DNA of 64,000 bases from Janthinobacterium rivuli (GCF_009208735.1 NZ_WFLJ01000002.1:248001-312000), one strand, 5' to 3'; counted from the stretch's first letter, positions 8,119 to 16,755 are shown. Numbers and translations: made by a program. Notes: generated by a model not told the origin, from the letters alone.

Positions 8119-8140
8119 TAGCTACACAATTAGCTACACA
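8119..8140. repeat. Tandem direct repeat upstream of the integrase
   Basis: TAGCTACACA occurs twice (8119-8128 and 8131-8140) with a 2-bp spacer, immediately upstream of the leftward integrase start. Direct repeats of this size next to an integrase often serve as arm-type or excisionase sites, or as an operator; which applies here cannot be told. Confidence 0.5.
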
Positions 8141-8160
8141 TAATAGTGACAACACTAATG

Positions 8161-8282
8161 GACGTCAATAGACAATTACAGACATAAAATCAATAAAATC
8201 AAAGACTTATATTTAATCATGAGACGTCGATAGATGCCAATAGACACTAAAAAAACAGTACGACGTGATTTTGATGTAGCCA
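8161..8282. other. Probable island/chromosome junction
   Basis: An AT-rich stretch with an imperfect direct repeat: GACGTCAATAGACA at 8161-8174, and GACGTCGATAG (8223-8233) followed by CAATAGACA (8238-8246). Composition switches to high GC at about 8280, exactly at an in-frame ATG (8282) of the AraC-type gene. I read this as the end of the element. The attachment core cannot be proved without the other end. Confidence 0.45.
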
Positions 8283-9070
8283 TGCCCGGCACCGCCGCCT
8301 TCTGGCGCGACGCGCGCCTGCCCCACGTGGAAAGCCGGCGCGCCTGCCGCAGCCGGGCGTGCTACAAGCCGCACAGCCATCCCACGTTTTCCATCGGCGC
8401 AATCGATGCCGGCGGCAGCATCTTCACGGGCAGCAAGGACGGCCAGGTCGCGCTCGGCAATGGCAGCCTGGTGCTGGTGCCGGCCGGCTGCGTGCACGCC
8501 TGCAATCCCCTGCCCGACACCGTCTGGAGCTACCAGATGCTGCATCTCGATGCGCGGTGGCTGCAGGCACACGCGCCGGCGCTCGATGGCGACACGGCGA
8601 CGGTGTTGCACTGCCCGCAACTGTACGCGCAGTTTTGCGCCATGAATGCGCTGCTGTTCTCAAAGGCCGGCGCGGCGGAGAAGGATGCGGCGCTGCTGGC
8701 GTTCCTGGGCGCTTGCGCCAGCGCCCGTGCCGACCCGCTGCCGTCGGAACGCAAGCCGCTGCCGCGGCAACTGGCGCCCGTGCTCGCGACGCTGCAGGCG
8801 CGGCCCTCGGCCAGCTTGCCGCAACTGGCGCAAGCGGCAGACCTGAGCCCGTATCAATTGATCCGTGCCTTCCGCGCCGCCACCGGCATGACGCCGCACG
8901 CCTACCAGCTGAATATGCACGTCAACCGCGCGCGCAGCCGCCTGCAGGCGGGCGGCGCCCTGGCCGACATCGCCTGTGAACTGGGCTTTGCCGACCAGAG
9001 CCATCTGCAGCGCGTCTTCAAGGCGCATGCGGGCATCACGCCGGGGCGCTATCGCGGCCAGGGCGGTTAA
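8234..9070 (+). CDS. AraC-family transcriptional regulator
   Basis: Transcription factor with an N-terminal cupin-like sensing domain (KPHSHPTFSIGAIDAGG, then VPAGCVHACNP) and a C-terminal AraC HTH pair (residues ~180-275: SLPQLAQAADLSPYQLIRAF, then TPHAYQLNMHVNRARSRL and LGFADQSHLQRVFKAHAGIT). The frame opens at ATG 8234 in AT-rich, island-like DNA; the in-frame ATG at 8282 (262 residues) lies at the start of the GC-rich part and is likely the ancestral start. Insertion of the element probably replaced the native promoter. The LysE-type exporter follows in the same direction, and such regulators often control the neighbouring exporter. Confidence 0.9.
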   Translation: MPIDTKKTVRRDFDVAMPGTAAFWRDARLPHVESRRACRSRACYKPHSHPTFSIGAIDAGGSIFTGSKDGQVALGNGSLVLVPAGCVHACNPLPDTVWSYQMLHLDARWLQAHAPALDGDTATVLHCPQLYAQFCAMNALLFSKAGAAEKDAALLAFLGACASARADPLPSERKPLPRQLAPVLATLQARPSASLPQLAQAADLSPYQLIRAFRAATGMTPHAYQLNMHVNRARSRLQAGGALADIACELGFADQSHLQRVFKAHAGITPGRYRGQGG

Positions 9071-9149
9071 AGCGCCTGCAATTTTCTTCAATACGGGCTG
9101 TCGCCGGCCCCGGCATACTCGCGCATCGCCATTGCCGGAGCCGCGCTTC

Positions 9150-9779
9150 ATGCAGGATTTTCTCTTCATCGCCGTCGCCCATTTCCTGGCCCTGCTGTCG
9201 CCGGGTCCCGACTTTTTCCTCATCGCCCGCAGCGCGCTGGCGCACGGCTGGCGCGGCGCGGTGGGCGCGTGTCTCGGCATTACCTTGGCCAATGGCGTGT
9301 TCATCGTGGCGGCGTTTGGCGGCGTGGCCGTGCTGCACCCGGGCAGCATGCTGTTCCTTGCCGTGCAGCTGGCCGGCTGTGCCTATCTGCTGTACCTGGG
9401 CTGGCTATTCCTGCGCCATGCGGGCAGCAGCCGCCTGGACACAGGCAGCACTCCCACGCGCGGCGGGACCGGCTGGCGCACGGGCCTGGGCATGGGATTT
9501 CTCTCCGCCATCTTCAATCCGAAGAATGCGCTGTTCTATGTGAGCCTCGCTTCCGTGGTCGCCGGCCGGCATACCAGCAGCGGCTGGGTGCTGTTCTACG
9601 CGGTGTGGATGGTGTGCGCCGTGCTGGCGTGGGATATGGCGGTGGCGCTGGCCATCGGCAACGCGGCGCTGCGGCAGCGCTTCGCGCATGCCCTGCCGAC
9701 GCTGGAGCGGCTGTCCGGCGTCATGCTGATACTGCTGGCGGCGGCGCTGCTGGTCAATCTCGCCAGAAGCGCCGCGTGA
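9150..9779 (+). CDS. LysE/RhtB-family amino-acid exporter
   Basis: 209 residues from the ATG at 9150 (MQDFLFIAVAHF); longer frames upstream overlap the AraC gene and read as out-of-frame sequence. The family signature is clear at the N-terminus: LALLSPGPDFFLIARSALAHG and then GACLGITLANGVF. About six hydrophobic segments follow, with the family's FLSAIFNPKNALFYVS motif in the middle. Members export amino acids such as homoserine, threonine or lysine across the inner membrane; the substrate here is unknown. It lies 79 bp downstream of the AraC-type gene and converges with the next gene at 9 bp. Confidence 0.9.
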   Translation: MQDFLFIAVAHFLALLSPGPDFFLIARSALAHGWRGAVGACLGITLANGVFIVAAFGGVAVLHPGSMLFLAVQLAGCAYLLYLGWLFLRHAGSSRLDTGSTPTRGGTGWRTGLGMGFLSAIFNPKNALFYVSLASVVAGRHTSSGWVLFYAVWMVCAVLAWDMAVALAIGNAALRQRFAHALPTLERLSGVMLILLAAALLVNLARSAA

Positions 9780-9788
9780 GATCCATCA

Positions 9789-10328
9789 TCAGGCTGGCAG
9801 CGGGTCCAGGTAAAACACGGCATACACTTTCAGCGGCGTGGTTTCGGTCGCCTTTTCCGAGCGCACGACGGAGCAGTCGTCGGCGGCCAGGCTGCGCCAG
9901 TTCTGGATGCCCGCCTTGGCGAACATGGCGTGCGCAGGGGCATTCGCGGCCAGGTCCAGCACCAGGCAGGCGTTGCGCGGGCCGGCGCCGTAGTTGACGG
10001 CGCGGATCTCGATGCCGAAGGTCGTCATCCACGGTTCCCACAAGCCTTTTTCCTTGCCGGCGGCCATGCGCTCGAGCATCTCGCCAAACGTCAAACCTTT
10101 CTTGACGGTATCGCGCAATGCTTGCAACGACGGCGCCAGGCGGGGATCGGGCTGCTTGTTGCCGGCGCGGATCTCGGCGATCGCCTTCAATTCCTTGATG
10201 ATGGCCGCATCGCGTTCCGTGTAGTCGCGCATGCGCGCATAAAACTCGGCGTCGAGGAAGGGATTGACGGTCAGCTTGGCGACGCCCTCTTCGCGGCGTT
10301 TCGGGGAGGGCGTGTTGGTTTTGGTCAT
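9789..10328 (-). CDS. Conserved hypothetical protein
   Basis: 179 residues from the ATG at 10328 (MTKTNTPSPKRR); an upstream ATG at 10373 is possible and neither has a good ribosome site. A basic N-terminal tail leads into a helical part (AEFYARMRDYTERDAAIIKE, then LRDTVKKGLTFGEMLERMAA) and a beta-rich end (GIEIRAVNYGAGPRNACLVL, KVYAVFYLDPLP). No signal peptide, membrane segment or catalytic motif is visible and I do not recognise the family. Codon use is typical of the chromosome, so it is a real resident gene. Confidence 0.6.
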   Translation of the reverse strand: MTKTNTPSPKRREEGVAKLTVNPFLDAEFYARMRDYTERDAAIIKELKAIAEIRAGNKQPDPRLAPSLQALRDTVKKGLTFGEMLERMAAGKEKGLWEPWMTTFGIEIRAVNYGAGPRNACLVLDLAANAPAHAMFAKAGIQNWRSLAADDCSVVRSEKATETTPLKVYAVFYLDPLPA

Positions 10329-10391
10329 GGCGATGGAGGGCAAAATACGTTGAGGGCGCCAGTTTAACACCATGGGGCGCCGGCGGCGGCG

Positions 10392-10871
10392 TCAGCGCCG
10401 CTTTAATGTTGCGCCCGGCGGGTGCGGGCCGGCCGCTGCCGCGCGCGCACCAGGGCGCATGAAGTCACGCCGTGGCCCGAACAGGAAGACGGCGCCCGCA
10501 TACAGTCGCGCCAGGGGGAAGCGCACCTCCCTGAGCAGCTGCTGGAAAATGGCGATCGACTGCGCGCGGGTGACGGGAATGTCGGCGCGCCACTGGCACA
10601 GCACGTCATGCACGAGGCTGGCATGATAAGTGGCCGGCAAGCCCAGGTGCTGCGCGCCATCGGGCGTGCCCACATAAAACAGGCCGAGCACGCTGATACA
10701 GGGCGAACAGCCATCCCAGGCGTAGCCGGCGCGGATGCGGATCGCCGATTCGCGTATCGTCACCCACTCGTTTTCAAACTCTATGCCGTCAAGCAAGGGC
10801 GAGCAATAGCCATAGTCGCTGCCCAGCGCATAGCGCCAGGCGTTGCCGGGCATGCCGCCATGCTTCGGCAT
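10392..10871 (-). CDS. Conserved hypothetical protein, DUF1353-like
   Basis: 159 residues. The core, with IRIRAGYAWDGCSPCISVLG, then a GTPDG turn, YHASLVHDVLCQW and a helical tail, resembles the DUF1353 pattern in which a beta-hairpin is followed by a histidine-aspartate pair. That resemblance is weak and the function is unknown. The C-terminal 20 residues are Ala/Pro-rich and low-complexity. A tandem GATAAT-like (Fur-box-like) array lies 62-84 bp upstream of the ATG. Confidence 0.5.
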   Translation of the reverse strand: MPKHGGMPGNAWRYALGSDYGYCSPLLDGIEFENEWVTIRESAIRIRAGYAWDGCSPCISVLGLFYVGTPDGAQHLGLPATYHASLVHDVLCQWRADIPVTRAQSIAIFQQLLREVRFPLARLYAGAVFLFGPRRDFMRPGARAAAAGPHPPGATLKRR

Positions 10872-10932
10872 CAGCGGCCTCCCTGCTGTGCATGCCGCCG
10901 TTGTCGCCTAGATGTCGTCCGCATGGCATTGT

Positions 10933-10955
10933 CTTGATCATTATCAATATCAAGA
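10933..10955. promoter_or_regulatory. Fur-box-like tandem hexamer array
   Basis: Read on the minus strand, the stretch is GATATT-GATAAT-GATCAA, three tandem hexamers close to the classical GATAAT unit of Fur boxes. It sits upstream of the leftward gene at 10392-10871 and downstream of the LacI-type gene. This is a short AT-rich motif, so chance similarity is possible. Confidence 0.3.
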
Positions 10956-10997
10956 TTTAAACATACTCCAGCAAAAGAAGGGCAACAAGTGGCAGGC

Positions 10998-12023
10998 TCA
11001 GGCGCGCGGCGACGCCGTCGATTCGCGCACCACCAGTTCCGGTTTCAGGCGCACGTCGAGCACCGGGGAATCGGGCGAGGCGATGGTTTGCAGGATCAGC
11101 CGCGCCGCTTCCGTGCCGATGCCATGGTGGCGGATGCGGATGGTGGTCAGGGGCGGACGGATCATGTCCATGTACGGCATGTCGTTGTGGCCCACCACGG
11201 AAATATCTTCGGGGCAGCTCAAGCCCAGTTCGCGGATGGCGTCGTAGCAGCCGAGGGCCACCAGGTCGCTGCCCGTCACCACGGCCGTCGTGCGCGGCGA
11301 TTGGCGCAGCAGTTCCAGCAGGGCCGCCTTGCCGCACTCGCGCGAATAGCCGCTGCTTTCAAACACGAACGCTTGCGAGGGATCGAGTTCGCTGGCCTGG
11401 ATGGCAGCCAGGAAACCGAGACGGCGCACGTGGCCCGTGGACAGATTTTCCGGGCCGGCAATGTGCGCGATATGGCGGTGCCCCAGCGCCAGCAAGTGTT
11501 CGACGGCCAGGCGCATGCCGACCACGTCGTCGCTGACGACGCAGGACGCGACACCCGTCTCGTCGCTGCGGTTGACGGTGACGACGGGCACATTCTGGTC
11601 GATGCACATCTTGATGACGGGATCGTCGCGCCGTGCGGTCGCCAAAATCAGGCCATCGACCTGCTGCCCCAGCAGGCGGTTGATGACGAACAGCTGCTCT
11701 TCCTCGTCGGCGCCCACGTTCGCGACGATGGCCAGGTAGCCATGCTTGCGCAAGCCTTCCTCGATGCCCAGCAGGATGGGCGGAAAAACCGCGTTGGTAA
11801 TGTCGGGCAAGACCACGCCGATGATGCGCGACTTGCGCGTGACGAGGGTGGAGGCGGCGCGGTTGGGCCGGTAGCCGAGGCGGGCCGCTTCGGCCAGCAC
11901 GCGCGCGGCCACCTCGGCGCTGACCATTTGCCGCGTGGCCGGGTTCATCACGCGCGACACGGTGGAAAAGTGCACGCCGCTGGCCCGCGCGACGTCGCTT
12001 AAGGTGGGGTTCTTGTTTGTCAT
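10998..12023 (-). CDS. LacI-family transcriptional repressor
   Basis: 341 residues from the ATG at 12023 (MTNKNPTLSDVA). The N-terminal HTH is canonical: TLSDVARASGVHFSTVSRVM followed by the hinge helix RPNRAASTL. The rest is a periplasmic-binding-protein-like sensor: IIGVVLPDITNAVFPPILLG, then DGLILATARRDDP, HIAHIAGPENLSTGHVRRLG and ISVVGHNDMPY. The effector is not deducible. The gene diverges from malic enzyme, and two near-identical operators of the LacI type (12087-12098, 12165-12176) lie between them, so autoregulation and control of malic enzyme are likely. Confidence 0.92.
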   Translation of the reverse strand: MTNKNPTLSDVARASGVHFSTVSRVMNPATRQMVSAEVAARVLAEAARLGYRPNRAASTLVTRKSRIIGVVLPDITNAVFPPILLGIEEGLRKHGYLAIVANVGADEEEQLFVINRLLGQQVDGLILATARRDDPVIKMCIDQNVPVVTVNRSDETGVASCVVSDDVVGMRLAVEHLLALGHRHIAHIAGPENLSTGHVRRLGFLAAIQASELDPSQAFVFESSGYSRECGKAALLELLRQSPRTTAVVTGSDLVALGCYDAIRELGLSCPEDISVVGHNDMPYMDMIRPPLTTIRIRHHGIGTEAARLILQTIASPDSPVLDVRLKPELVVRESTASPRA

Positions 12024-12086
12024 GGGCTTCCCGGATCGCAATACGGTGATTTTATCGCAAAAAATGCCCGTGCCGTCAAAAACCGA

Positions 12087-12176
12087 GCAAACGCTTGCAT
12101 TGAAATAATGCCGTTGCCCAAAGCGGTTTTGGCCGGCTTAAGTACAATCCAGCCTTGACAGCGTGCAAACGCTTGC
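12087..12176. promoter_or_regulatory. Two LacI-type operators between the repressor and malic enzyme genes
   Basis: GCAAACGCTTGC occurs at 12087-12098 and again at 12165-12176, centres 78 bp apart. The half-sites match at five of six positions, and the central CG step is typical of operators for LacI-family proteins. Lying between the divergent starts at 12023 and 12230, the pair could support looping by a dimer-of-dimers; that is inference. Confidence 0.75.
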
Positions 12177-12229
12177 ATACCATGACTCGGATTGACCACT
12201 CGGGCCTGGTTGCCCTTCCCAGAATTCTT

Positions 12230-13486
12230 ATGTCTACTTCCCACAGCAAGCACGCCGAACAGAACGGCGAAACCTTCAACCTGAAAGAAGCCGCCCTCGC
12301 CTATCACGCCGAACCCCGCGCAGGCAAGATTTCCGTGACGCCCACCAAACCGCTGGGCGACGCCCGCGCGCTGACCCTGGCGTACTCGCCGGGCGTGGCC
12401 TTCGCCTGCGAAGCGATCGTGGAAGATCCGCGCACGGCCGGCACCTATACCTCGCGCAGCAACCTGGTGGCCGTGATCACGAATGGCACGGCCGTGCTGG
12501 GCCTGGGCGATATCGGCCCGCTGGCCAGCAAACCGGTGATGGAAGGCAAGGCCTGCCTGTTCAAGCAATTCGCCGACGTCGACGTGTTCGACATCGAACT
12601 GGCCGAGAACGATCCCGACCTGTTCATCGACACCGTGGTGCGCATGGAGCCGACCTTCGGCGGCATCAATTTGGAAGACATCAAGGCGCCGGACTGCTTC
12701 TACATCGAACAGCAATTGCGCAAGCGCATGAACATTCCCGTCTTCCACGACGACCAGCACGGTACGGCCATCATCGTCGCCGCCGGCATCCTGAACGGCC
12801 TGGAACTGGTGGGCAAGGATATCGGCAACGTGAAAGTGGCCGTGTCCGGCGCCGGCGCGGCCTCGATCGCCTGCCTGGACTTGCTGGTCTCGCTGGGCCT
12901 GAACAAGTCGCTGCTGAAAGTGTGCGACAGCCAGGGCGTGATCTACCCGGGCCGCGATGCCAGCATGGAAGAGAACAAGGCGCGCTACGCGAACGATACG
13001 AGCGACCGCGACCTGGCCGACGCCATGGTCGGCGCCGACATCTTCATCGGCGTCTCGAAGGGCGGCGTGGTGAGTGCGCAGATGGTCGAATCGATGGCCG
13101 CCAAGCCGCTGATCTTCGCCCTGGCCAATCCGCATCCGGAAATCGCCCCGGAAAAAGTCCATGCCGTGCGCGACGACGCCATCGTGGCCACGGGCCGCTC
13201 GGACTACCCGAACCAGATCAACAACGTGCTGTGCTTCCCGTACATCTTCCGCGGCGCGCTCGACGTGGGCGCCACCACCATCAACGAGGAAATGAAGCTG
13301 GCCTGCGTGCGCGCCATCGCCGCGCTGGCCAAGGAGCCGTTGCCAGGCCACGAGAGCAGCGCGCTGACGCCGTTGCAACTGATCCCGTCGCCGTTCGACG
13401 AGCGTCTGCGCAGCTGGGTCGCGCCTGCCGTGTCCCAAGCGGCCATCGCCACCGGCGTAGCGACGCGCGTGCCAGCGGGCGCCTGA
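12230..13486 (+). CDS. maeB: NAD(P)-dependent malic enzyme
   Basis: Oxidative decarboxylation of malate to pyruvate in the cytoplasm. 418 residues from the ATG at 12230 ([11 protein letters not shown]). Family landmarks: [18 protein letters not shown] and [14 protein letters not shown] near the N-terminus, the [20 protein letters not shown] metal/substrate region, [19 protein letters not shown], and the dinucleotide fold [19 protein letters not shown]. It is the short form, without the C-terminal phosphotransacetylase-like domain found on many MaeB proteins. It diverges from a LacI-type regulator with two operators in between, so expression probably responds to that regulator's sugar-like effector. 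Confidence 0.92.
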   Translation: MSTSHSKHAEQNGETFNLKEAALAYHAEPRAGKISVTPTKPLGDARALTLAYSPGVAFACEAIVEDPRTAGTYTSRSNLVAVITNGTAVLGLGDIGPLASKPVMEGKACLFKQFADVDVFDIELAENDPDLFIDTVVRMEPTFGGINLEDIKAPDCFYIEQQLRKRMNIPVFHDDQHGTAIIVAAGILNGLELVGKDIGNVKVAVSGAGAASIACLDLLVSLGLNKSLLKVCDSQGVIYPGRDASMEENKARYANDTSDRDLADAMVGADIFIGVSKGGVVSAQMVESMAAKPLIFALANPHPEIAPEKVHAVRDDAIVATGRSDYPNQINNVLCFPYIFRGALDVGATTINEEMKLACVRAIAALAKEPLPGHESSALTPLQLIPSPFDERLRSWVAPAVSQAAIATGVATRVPAGA

Positions 13487-13489
13487 TCC

Positions 13490-13514
13490 ACAAGGCAGGG
13501 ACTTTCTGCCTTGT
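13490..13514. terminator. Hairpin after malic enzyme
   Basis: ACAAGGCAG (13490-13498) pairs perfectly with CTGCCTTGT (13506-13514) across a 7-nt loop, four bases after the stop codon. No T-run follows, so it may be an attenuated or RNA-stabilising stem ahead of the stronger terminator at 13544. Confidence 0.5.
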
Positions 13515-13543
13515 CAAAATAACAGCAAGTTACCATTGCTTAC

Positions 13544-13576
13544 AAAAAAACCATGAGTCAAAACCATGGTTTTTTT
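13544..13576. terminator. Rho-independent terminator
   Basis: AAAAAAACCATG (13544-13555) pairs with CATGGTTTTTTT (13565-13576) over a 9-nt loop, giving a stem with an A-run and a T-run. It separates malic enzyme from the ligase-like gene and would work for rightward transcripts. Confidence 0.75.
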
Positions 13577-13724
13577 TCATTTCTGCCCTTGATGTCGCCT
13601 ATACAGCTATAGAAACTCCAATTTCTCAGGGGGCGTTTTTGCCACCGCCTTCGATTACAATGGCGCCTACTTTATGTTGCTACAGTTGTCAGAATAGCGA
13701 CGAATTACATTACCAAGGATTTTC

Positions 13725-14936
13725 ATGCTCGGCCTGACTTCTGTTTCTGTTTTTCTTTTTTCGGCATTGGCGCTGGCCGTTACCAGCGGCTATTCATTCG
13801 GCGCCGTGACCCTTCTGCTTGCCAGCACCTGCCTGCTATGGAAACGTCCCCGCCTGAACCTGCAACGCCGGGATTATCTGCTGCTGGGCACCCTTTTACT
13901 GTATTTCTGTGTTTTCACTGCCAACATGCTGTACCACGCTGATCCGGCCCGTGAACTCGACATCCCCCTGCGCGCGCTGCTGGCAGCGCCCGTCATGCTG
14001 CTGCTGCTTGCCTATCCGCCCCGTGCGGCCGCATGGTGGGGCGGCTTGGCTGTCGGCGCCATTGGCGGTGCCGCTCTGGCGTCCTGGCAACTGCTCATGC
14101 TTGACATGCCCCGTCCTCAGGCTGCCACCAGCAATGCCATCCATTATGGCAATGTGAGCATACTGCTGGGGATGTTATGCCTCTGCGGTCTGGGTTGGGC
14201 GCGGACCAGCAGCTATCGCCTGGTATGGATCAGCTTGTTACTGGCCGGTGGCGTGGCGGGCATCCTCGGTTCCATCATCAGTGGCAGCCGTGGCGGCTGG
14301 TTGGCCTTGCCCGTCTGCGGCTGCGTGTTTTCCTTCTATTACTCGAAAGGCCGCAGCATCTACTACCTGGGCGCTCTGATGACCGCACTTGTCGCCGTGT
14401 CCATATCCGCCTACATGCTGCCCGACTCCCCCGTGCCGCAACGCGTCAAGGCCGCGTTAGAAGACATCAAAGAATTCAAAGACAACGATAATGCGACGAC
14501 ATCCATCGGCCAACGCATGGAAATGTGGCGTACCGCATGGGTTCTTTCCGATGAGCATATCTGGCTTGGCATGGGCCGCAGCGGCTACCTTGCCGCCAAG
14601 CAAACGCTTGCGGAGGGGGGCAAAATGGACGCCAGCGTCAAAGACTACACCAACGCCCATAATGATTACCTCGATGCACTCGTCAAACGCGGCATTATCG
14701 GTGTCTTGGCCTTGCTGGCGCTCTTCCTCGTGCCGTTGGCTCTGTTTGCGCGAGCACTGCGTCACGGCCCTGGCAACGCCAGGCCGTTCGCCCTGGCCGG
14801 CGTGGTACTGTGCACCTGCTACATGATTTTTGGCCTGACGACGAACTCGCTCACCCTGAATATCGGCATCATCATGCTGGTCTTCCCGATGGTGATACTG
14901 TGGGCCATGCTGCGCCAGCAAGAACGCATTGCCTGA
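13725..14936 (+). CDS. waaL: O-antigen ligase-like membrane protein (WaaL/Wzy family)
   Basis: 403 residues with about ten hydrophobic segments. The ATG at 13725 has AAGGA six bases upstream. The Wzy_C/O-antigen ligase signature is present: GSIISGSRGGWLALPVC in the mid part, then a large periplasmic loop containing MWRTAWVLSDEHIWLGMGRS and TNAHNDYLDALVKRGIIG, with the His of AHND matching the conserved ligase histidine. Members join undecaprenyl-linked O-polysaccharide to lipid A-core at the periplasmic face. The next gene is msbA, and the window carries a complete O-polysaccharide export system, which favours ligase over polymerase. The distinction from Wzy is not certain. Confidence 0.8.
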   Translation: MLGLTSVSVFLFSALALAVTSGYSFGAVTLLLASTCLLWKRPRLNLQRRDYLLLGTLLLYFCVFTANMLYHADPARELDIPLRALLAAPVMLLLLAYPPRAAAWWGGLAVGAIGGAALASWQLLMLDMPRPQAATSNAIHYGNVSILLGMLCLCGLGWARTSSYRLVWISLLLAGGVAGILGSIISGSRGGWLALPVCGCVFSFYYSKGRSIYYLGALMTALVAVSISAYMLPDSPVPQRVKAALEDIKEFKDNDNATTSIGQRMEMWRTAWVLSDEHIWLGMGRSGYLAAKQTLAEGGKMDASVKDYTNAHNDYLDALVKRGIIGVLALLALFLVPLALFARALRHGPGNARPFALAGVVLCTCYMIFGLTTNSLTLNIGIIMLVFPMVILWAMLRQQERIA

Positions 14937-14986
14937 GTTCGTTTTCCGCCTGACCGTTTTTGCTGTCCCTGCAAGGAACCATACCG

Positions 14987-16720
14987 ATGCTCACGCCCGA
15001 CCTGAAGCGCCTCACCGCACTGCACGCGCCCTATAAGAAACATCTGGCTCTGGCCCTGCTGGCGATGGTGGTCACGGCGGCCACGGAACCGCTGCTGCCA
15101 TATGCGCTCAAACTGCTGCTCGACAATGGCTTTGGCGGCAAGGTGAATTTTTCCTTCTGGCTGGTGCCGCTGATCGTCATCGGCATCTTTGCCATGCGCG
15201 GCACCTCGACGTTTGCCAGCAGCTACCTGATGAGCTATGTCTCCACGCGCATCCTCAACGAGTTGCGGCGCAGGATGTTTGCCAGCATGCTCAACCTGCC
15301 CATCGACTTTTACAACACGCATACGGTGGGCAAGGTCATCAACTCCATCATGTTCGAAGTGCAGCAGATCATCGAGATGGTGACCAAGGTGTTTACCTCG
15401 ATCGTGCGCTCCTCGCTGACCGTGCTGGGCCTGCTGGCCTGGCTGCTTTACCTGAACTGGGCACTGACCCTGGTGACCCTGGTGTTGCTGCCCGTGCTGA
15501 CCATCGTCGTGCGCACCACGGGCAAGCGCCTGAAAAAACTCAACCGCGACTCGCTGGCCGTCAATGCCGAGCTGACCCAGGTCATCGAGGAAACCACGCG
15601 CGCGCAGCAAGTGATCAAGATCTTCGGCGGCCAGGATTACGAAAAGTCGCGCTTCGAAGAGCGTGCCGAACAATTGCGCCGCTACAGCATGCGCATGACC
15701 ACCACCTTTTCCGCCACCGTGCCCATCACGCAGGTGATCACGGCCGCCGCCGTGGCCCTGGTCATCGTGATGGCCCTGTTCCAGTCGGAACAGGGGCAGA
15801 TCACGGTCGGCGGCTTTGTCTCCTTCATCACGGCCATGCTGATGCTGCTGACACCCTTGAAGCAACTGGCAGAAGTCAACGGCCCCCTGCAGCGCGGCAT
15901 GGCCGCTGCGGAAGAAGTCTTTTTGCTGATCGACAAGACACCGGAACGCACGGGCGGCAAGCCGCTCATTGGCCGCAGCAGCGGCCGCATCGAGTTCAAA
16001 GACGTGAGCTTTGCCTACCCCGGACATCCGGAGCCGGCTCTGCGCCACATCGATCTGAGCATTGCGCCGGGACAAACGATCGCCTTTGTCGGCATGTCCG
16101 GCGGCGGCAAGTCGACCCTCGTCAGCCTGCTGCCGGGCTTTTACTCGGCCAGCAGTGGTGAGATTTTGCTCGATGGACAGAATATCGATACCATCTCCCT
16201 GACCAGCCTGCGCAGCCAGATCGCCATGGTCAGCCAGCAGGTGGTGCTGTTCGACGATACCCTGGCCGCCAATATCGCGTATGGCGATGCGGCGCCTGAC
16301 CGGCAACGCGTCGAAGCGGCGGCCGCCGCCGCCTTCCTGTCGGACGTCATCGACGGCTTGCCCGATGGCCTGGAAACGCGCCTGGGCGACAACGGCTCGC
16401 GCCTGTCCGGCGGCCAGCGCCAGCGCGTGGCCATCGCCCGCGCGATCTACAAGGATGCACCCATCCTGATTCTCGATGAAGCCACCTCGGCACTGGATAC
16501 GGAGGCGGAACGGGCCGTGCAAGCGGCACTGGAACACCTGATGCAAGGTAAAACCACCCTCGTTATTGCTCATAGACTATCAACAATTGAACGTGCGGAC
16601 CGTATCGTGGTATTGTCACACGGGAAAATAATGGAAACCGGCAATCACCAGCAATTATTGGATGCCAACGGTGCGTATGCCAATCTGCATCGCCTGCAGT
16701 TTTCCCAGCAAGTGGTTTGA
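14987..16720 (+). CDS. msbA: Lipid A export ATP-binding/permease MsbA
   Basis: 577 residues from the ATG at 14987, which has AAGGAA nine bases upstream. A six-helix transmembrane domain occupies residues 1-320. The nucleotide-binding domain has Walker A GMSGGGKST (369-377), Q-loop MVSQQVVLFDDT, signature LSGGQ (473-477), Walker B ILILDEATSALD and the H-loop VIAHRLSTI. The protein flips core-lipid A to the outer leaflet of the inner membrane, where the ligase-like gene product just upstream would act. It lies 50 bp after the ligase gene and 35 bp before a GT9 gene, consistent with an LPS core operon. Confidence 0.93.
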   Translation: MLTPDLKRLTALHAPYKKHLALALLAMVVTAATEPLLPYALKLLLDNGFGGKVNFSFWLVPLIVIGIFAMRGTSTFASSYLMSYVSTRILNELRRRMFASMLNLPIDFYNTHTVGKVINSIMFEVQQIIEMVTKVFTSIVRSSLTVLGLLAWLLYLNWALTLVTLVLLPVLTIVVRTTGKRLKKLNRDSLAVNAELTQVIEETTRAQQVIKIFGGQDYEKSRFEERAEQLRRYSMRMTTTFSATVPITQVITAAAVALVIVMALFQSEQGQITVGGFVSFITAMLMLLTPLKQLAEVNGPLQRGMAAAEEVFLLIDKTPERTGGKPLIGRSSGRIEFKDVSFAYPGHPEPALRHIDLSIAPGQTIAFVGMSGGGKSTLVSLLPGFYSASSGEILLDGQNIDTISLTSLRSQIAMVSQQVVLFDDTLAANIAYGDAAPDRQRVEAAAAAAFLSDVIDGLPDGLETRLGDNGSRLSGGQRQRVAIARAIYKDAPILILDEATSALDTEAERAVQAALEHLMQGKTTLVIAHRLSTIERADRIVVLSHGKIMETGNHQQLLDANGAYANLHRLQFSQQVV

Positions 16721-16755
16721 CACCATCGAACGAATACCTGAAATCGTACTGATAC

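Noticed and set aside
12020..13438. Very long open frame antisense to the malic enzyme gene (about 470 codons)
   Set aside because: Shadow frame caused by high GC and codon bias; composition is His/Gln/Arg/Gly-rich with no family pattern, and the sense strand encodes a clear enzyme.
14819..16573. Long open frame antisense to msbA (about 580 codons)
   Set aside because: Mirror of MsbA codons; His/Gln/Asp-rich nonsense composition and no ribosome site.
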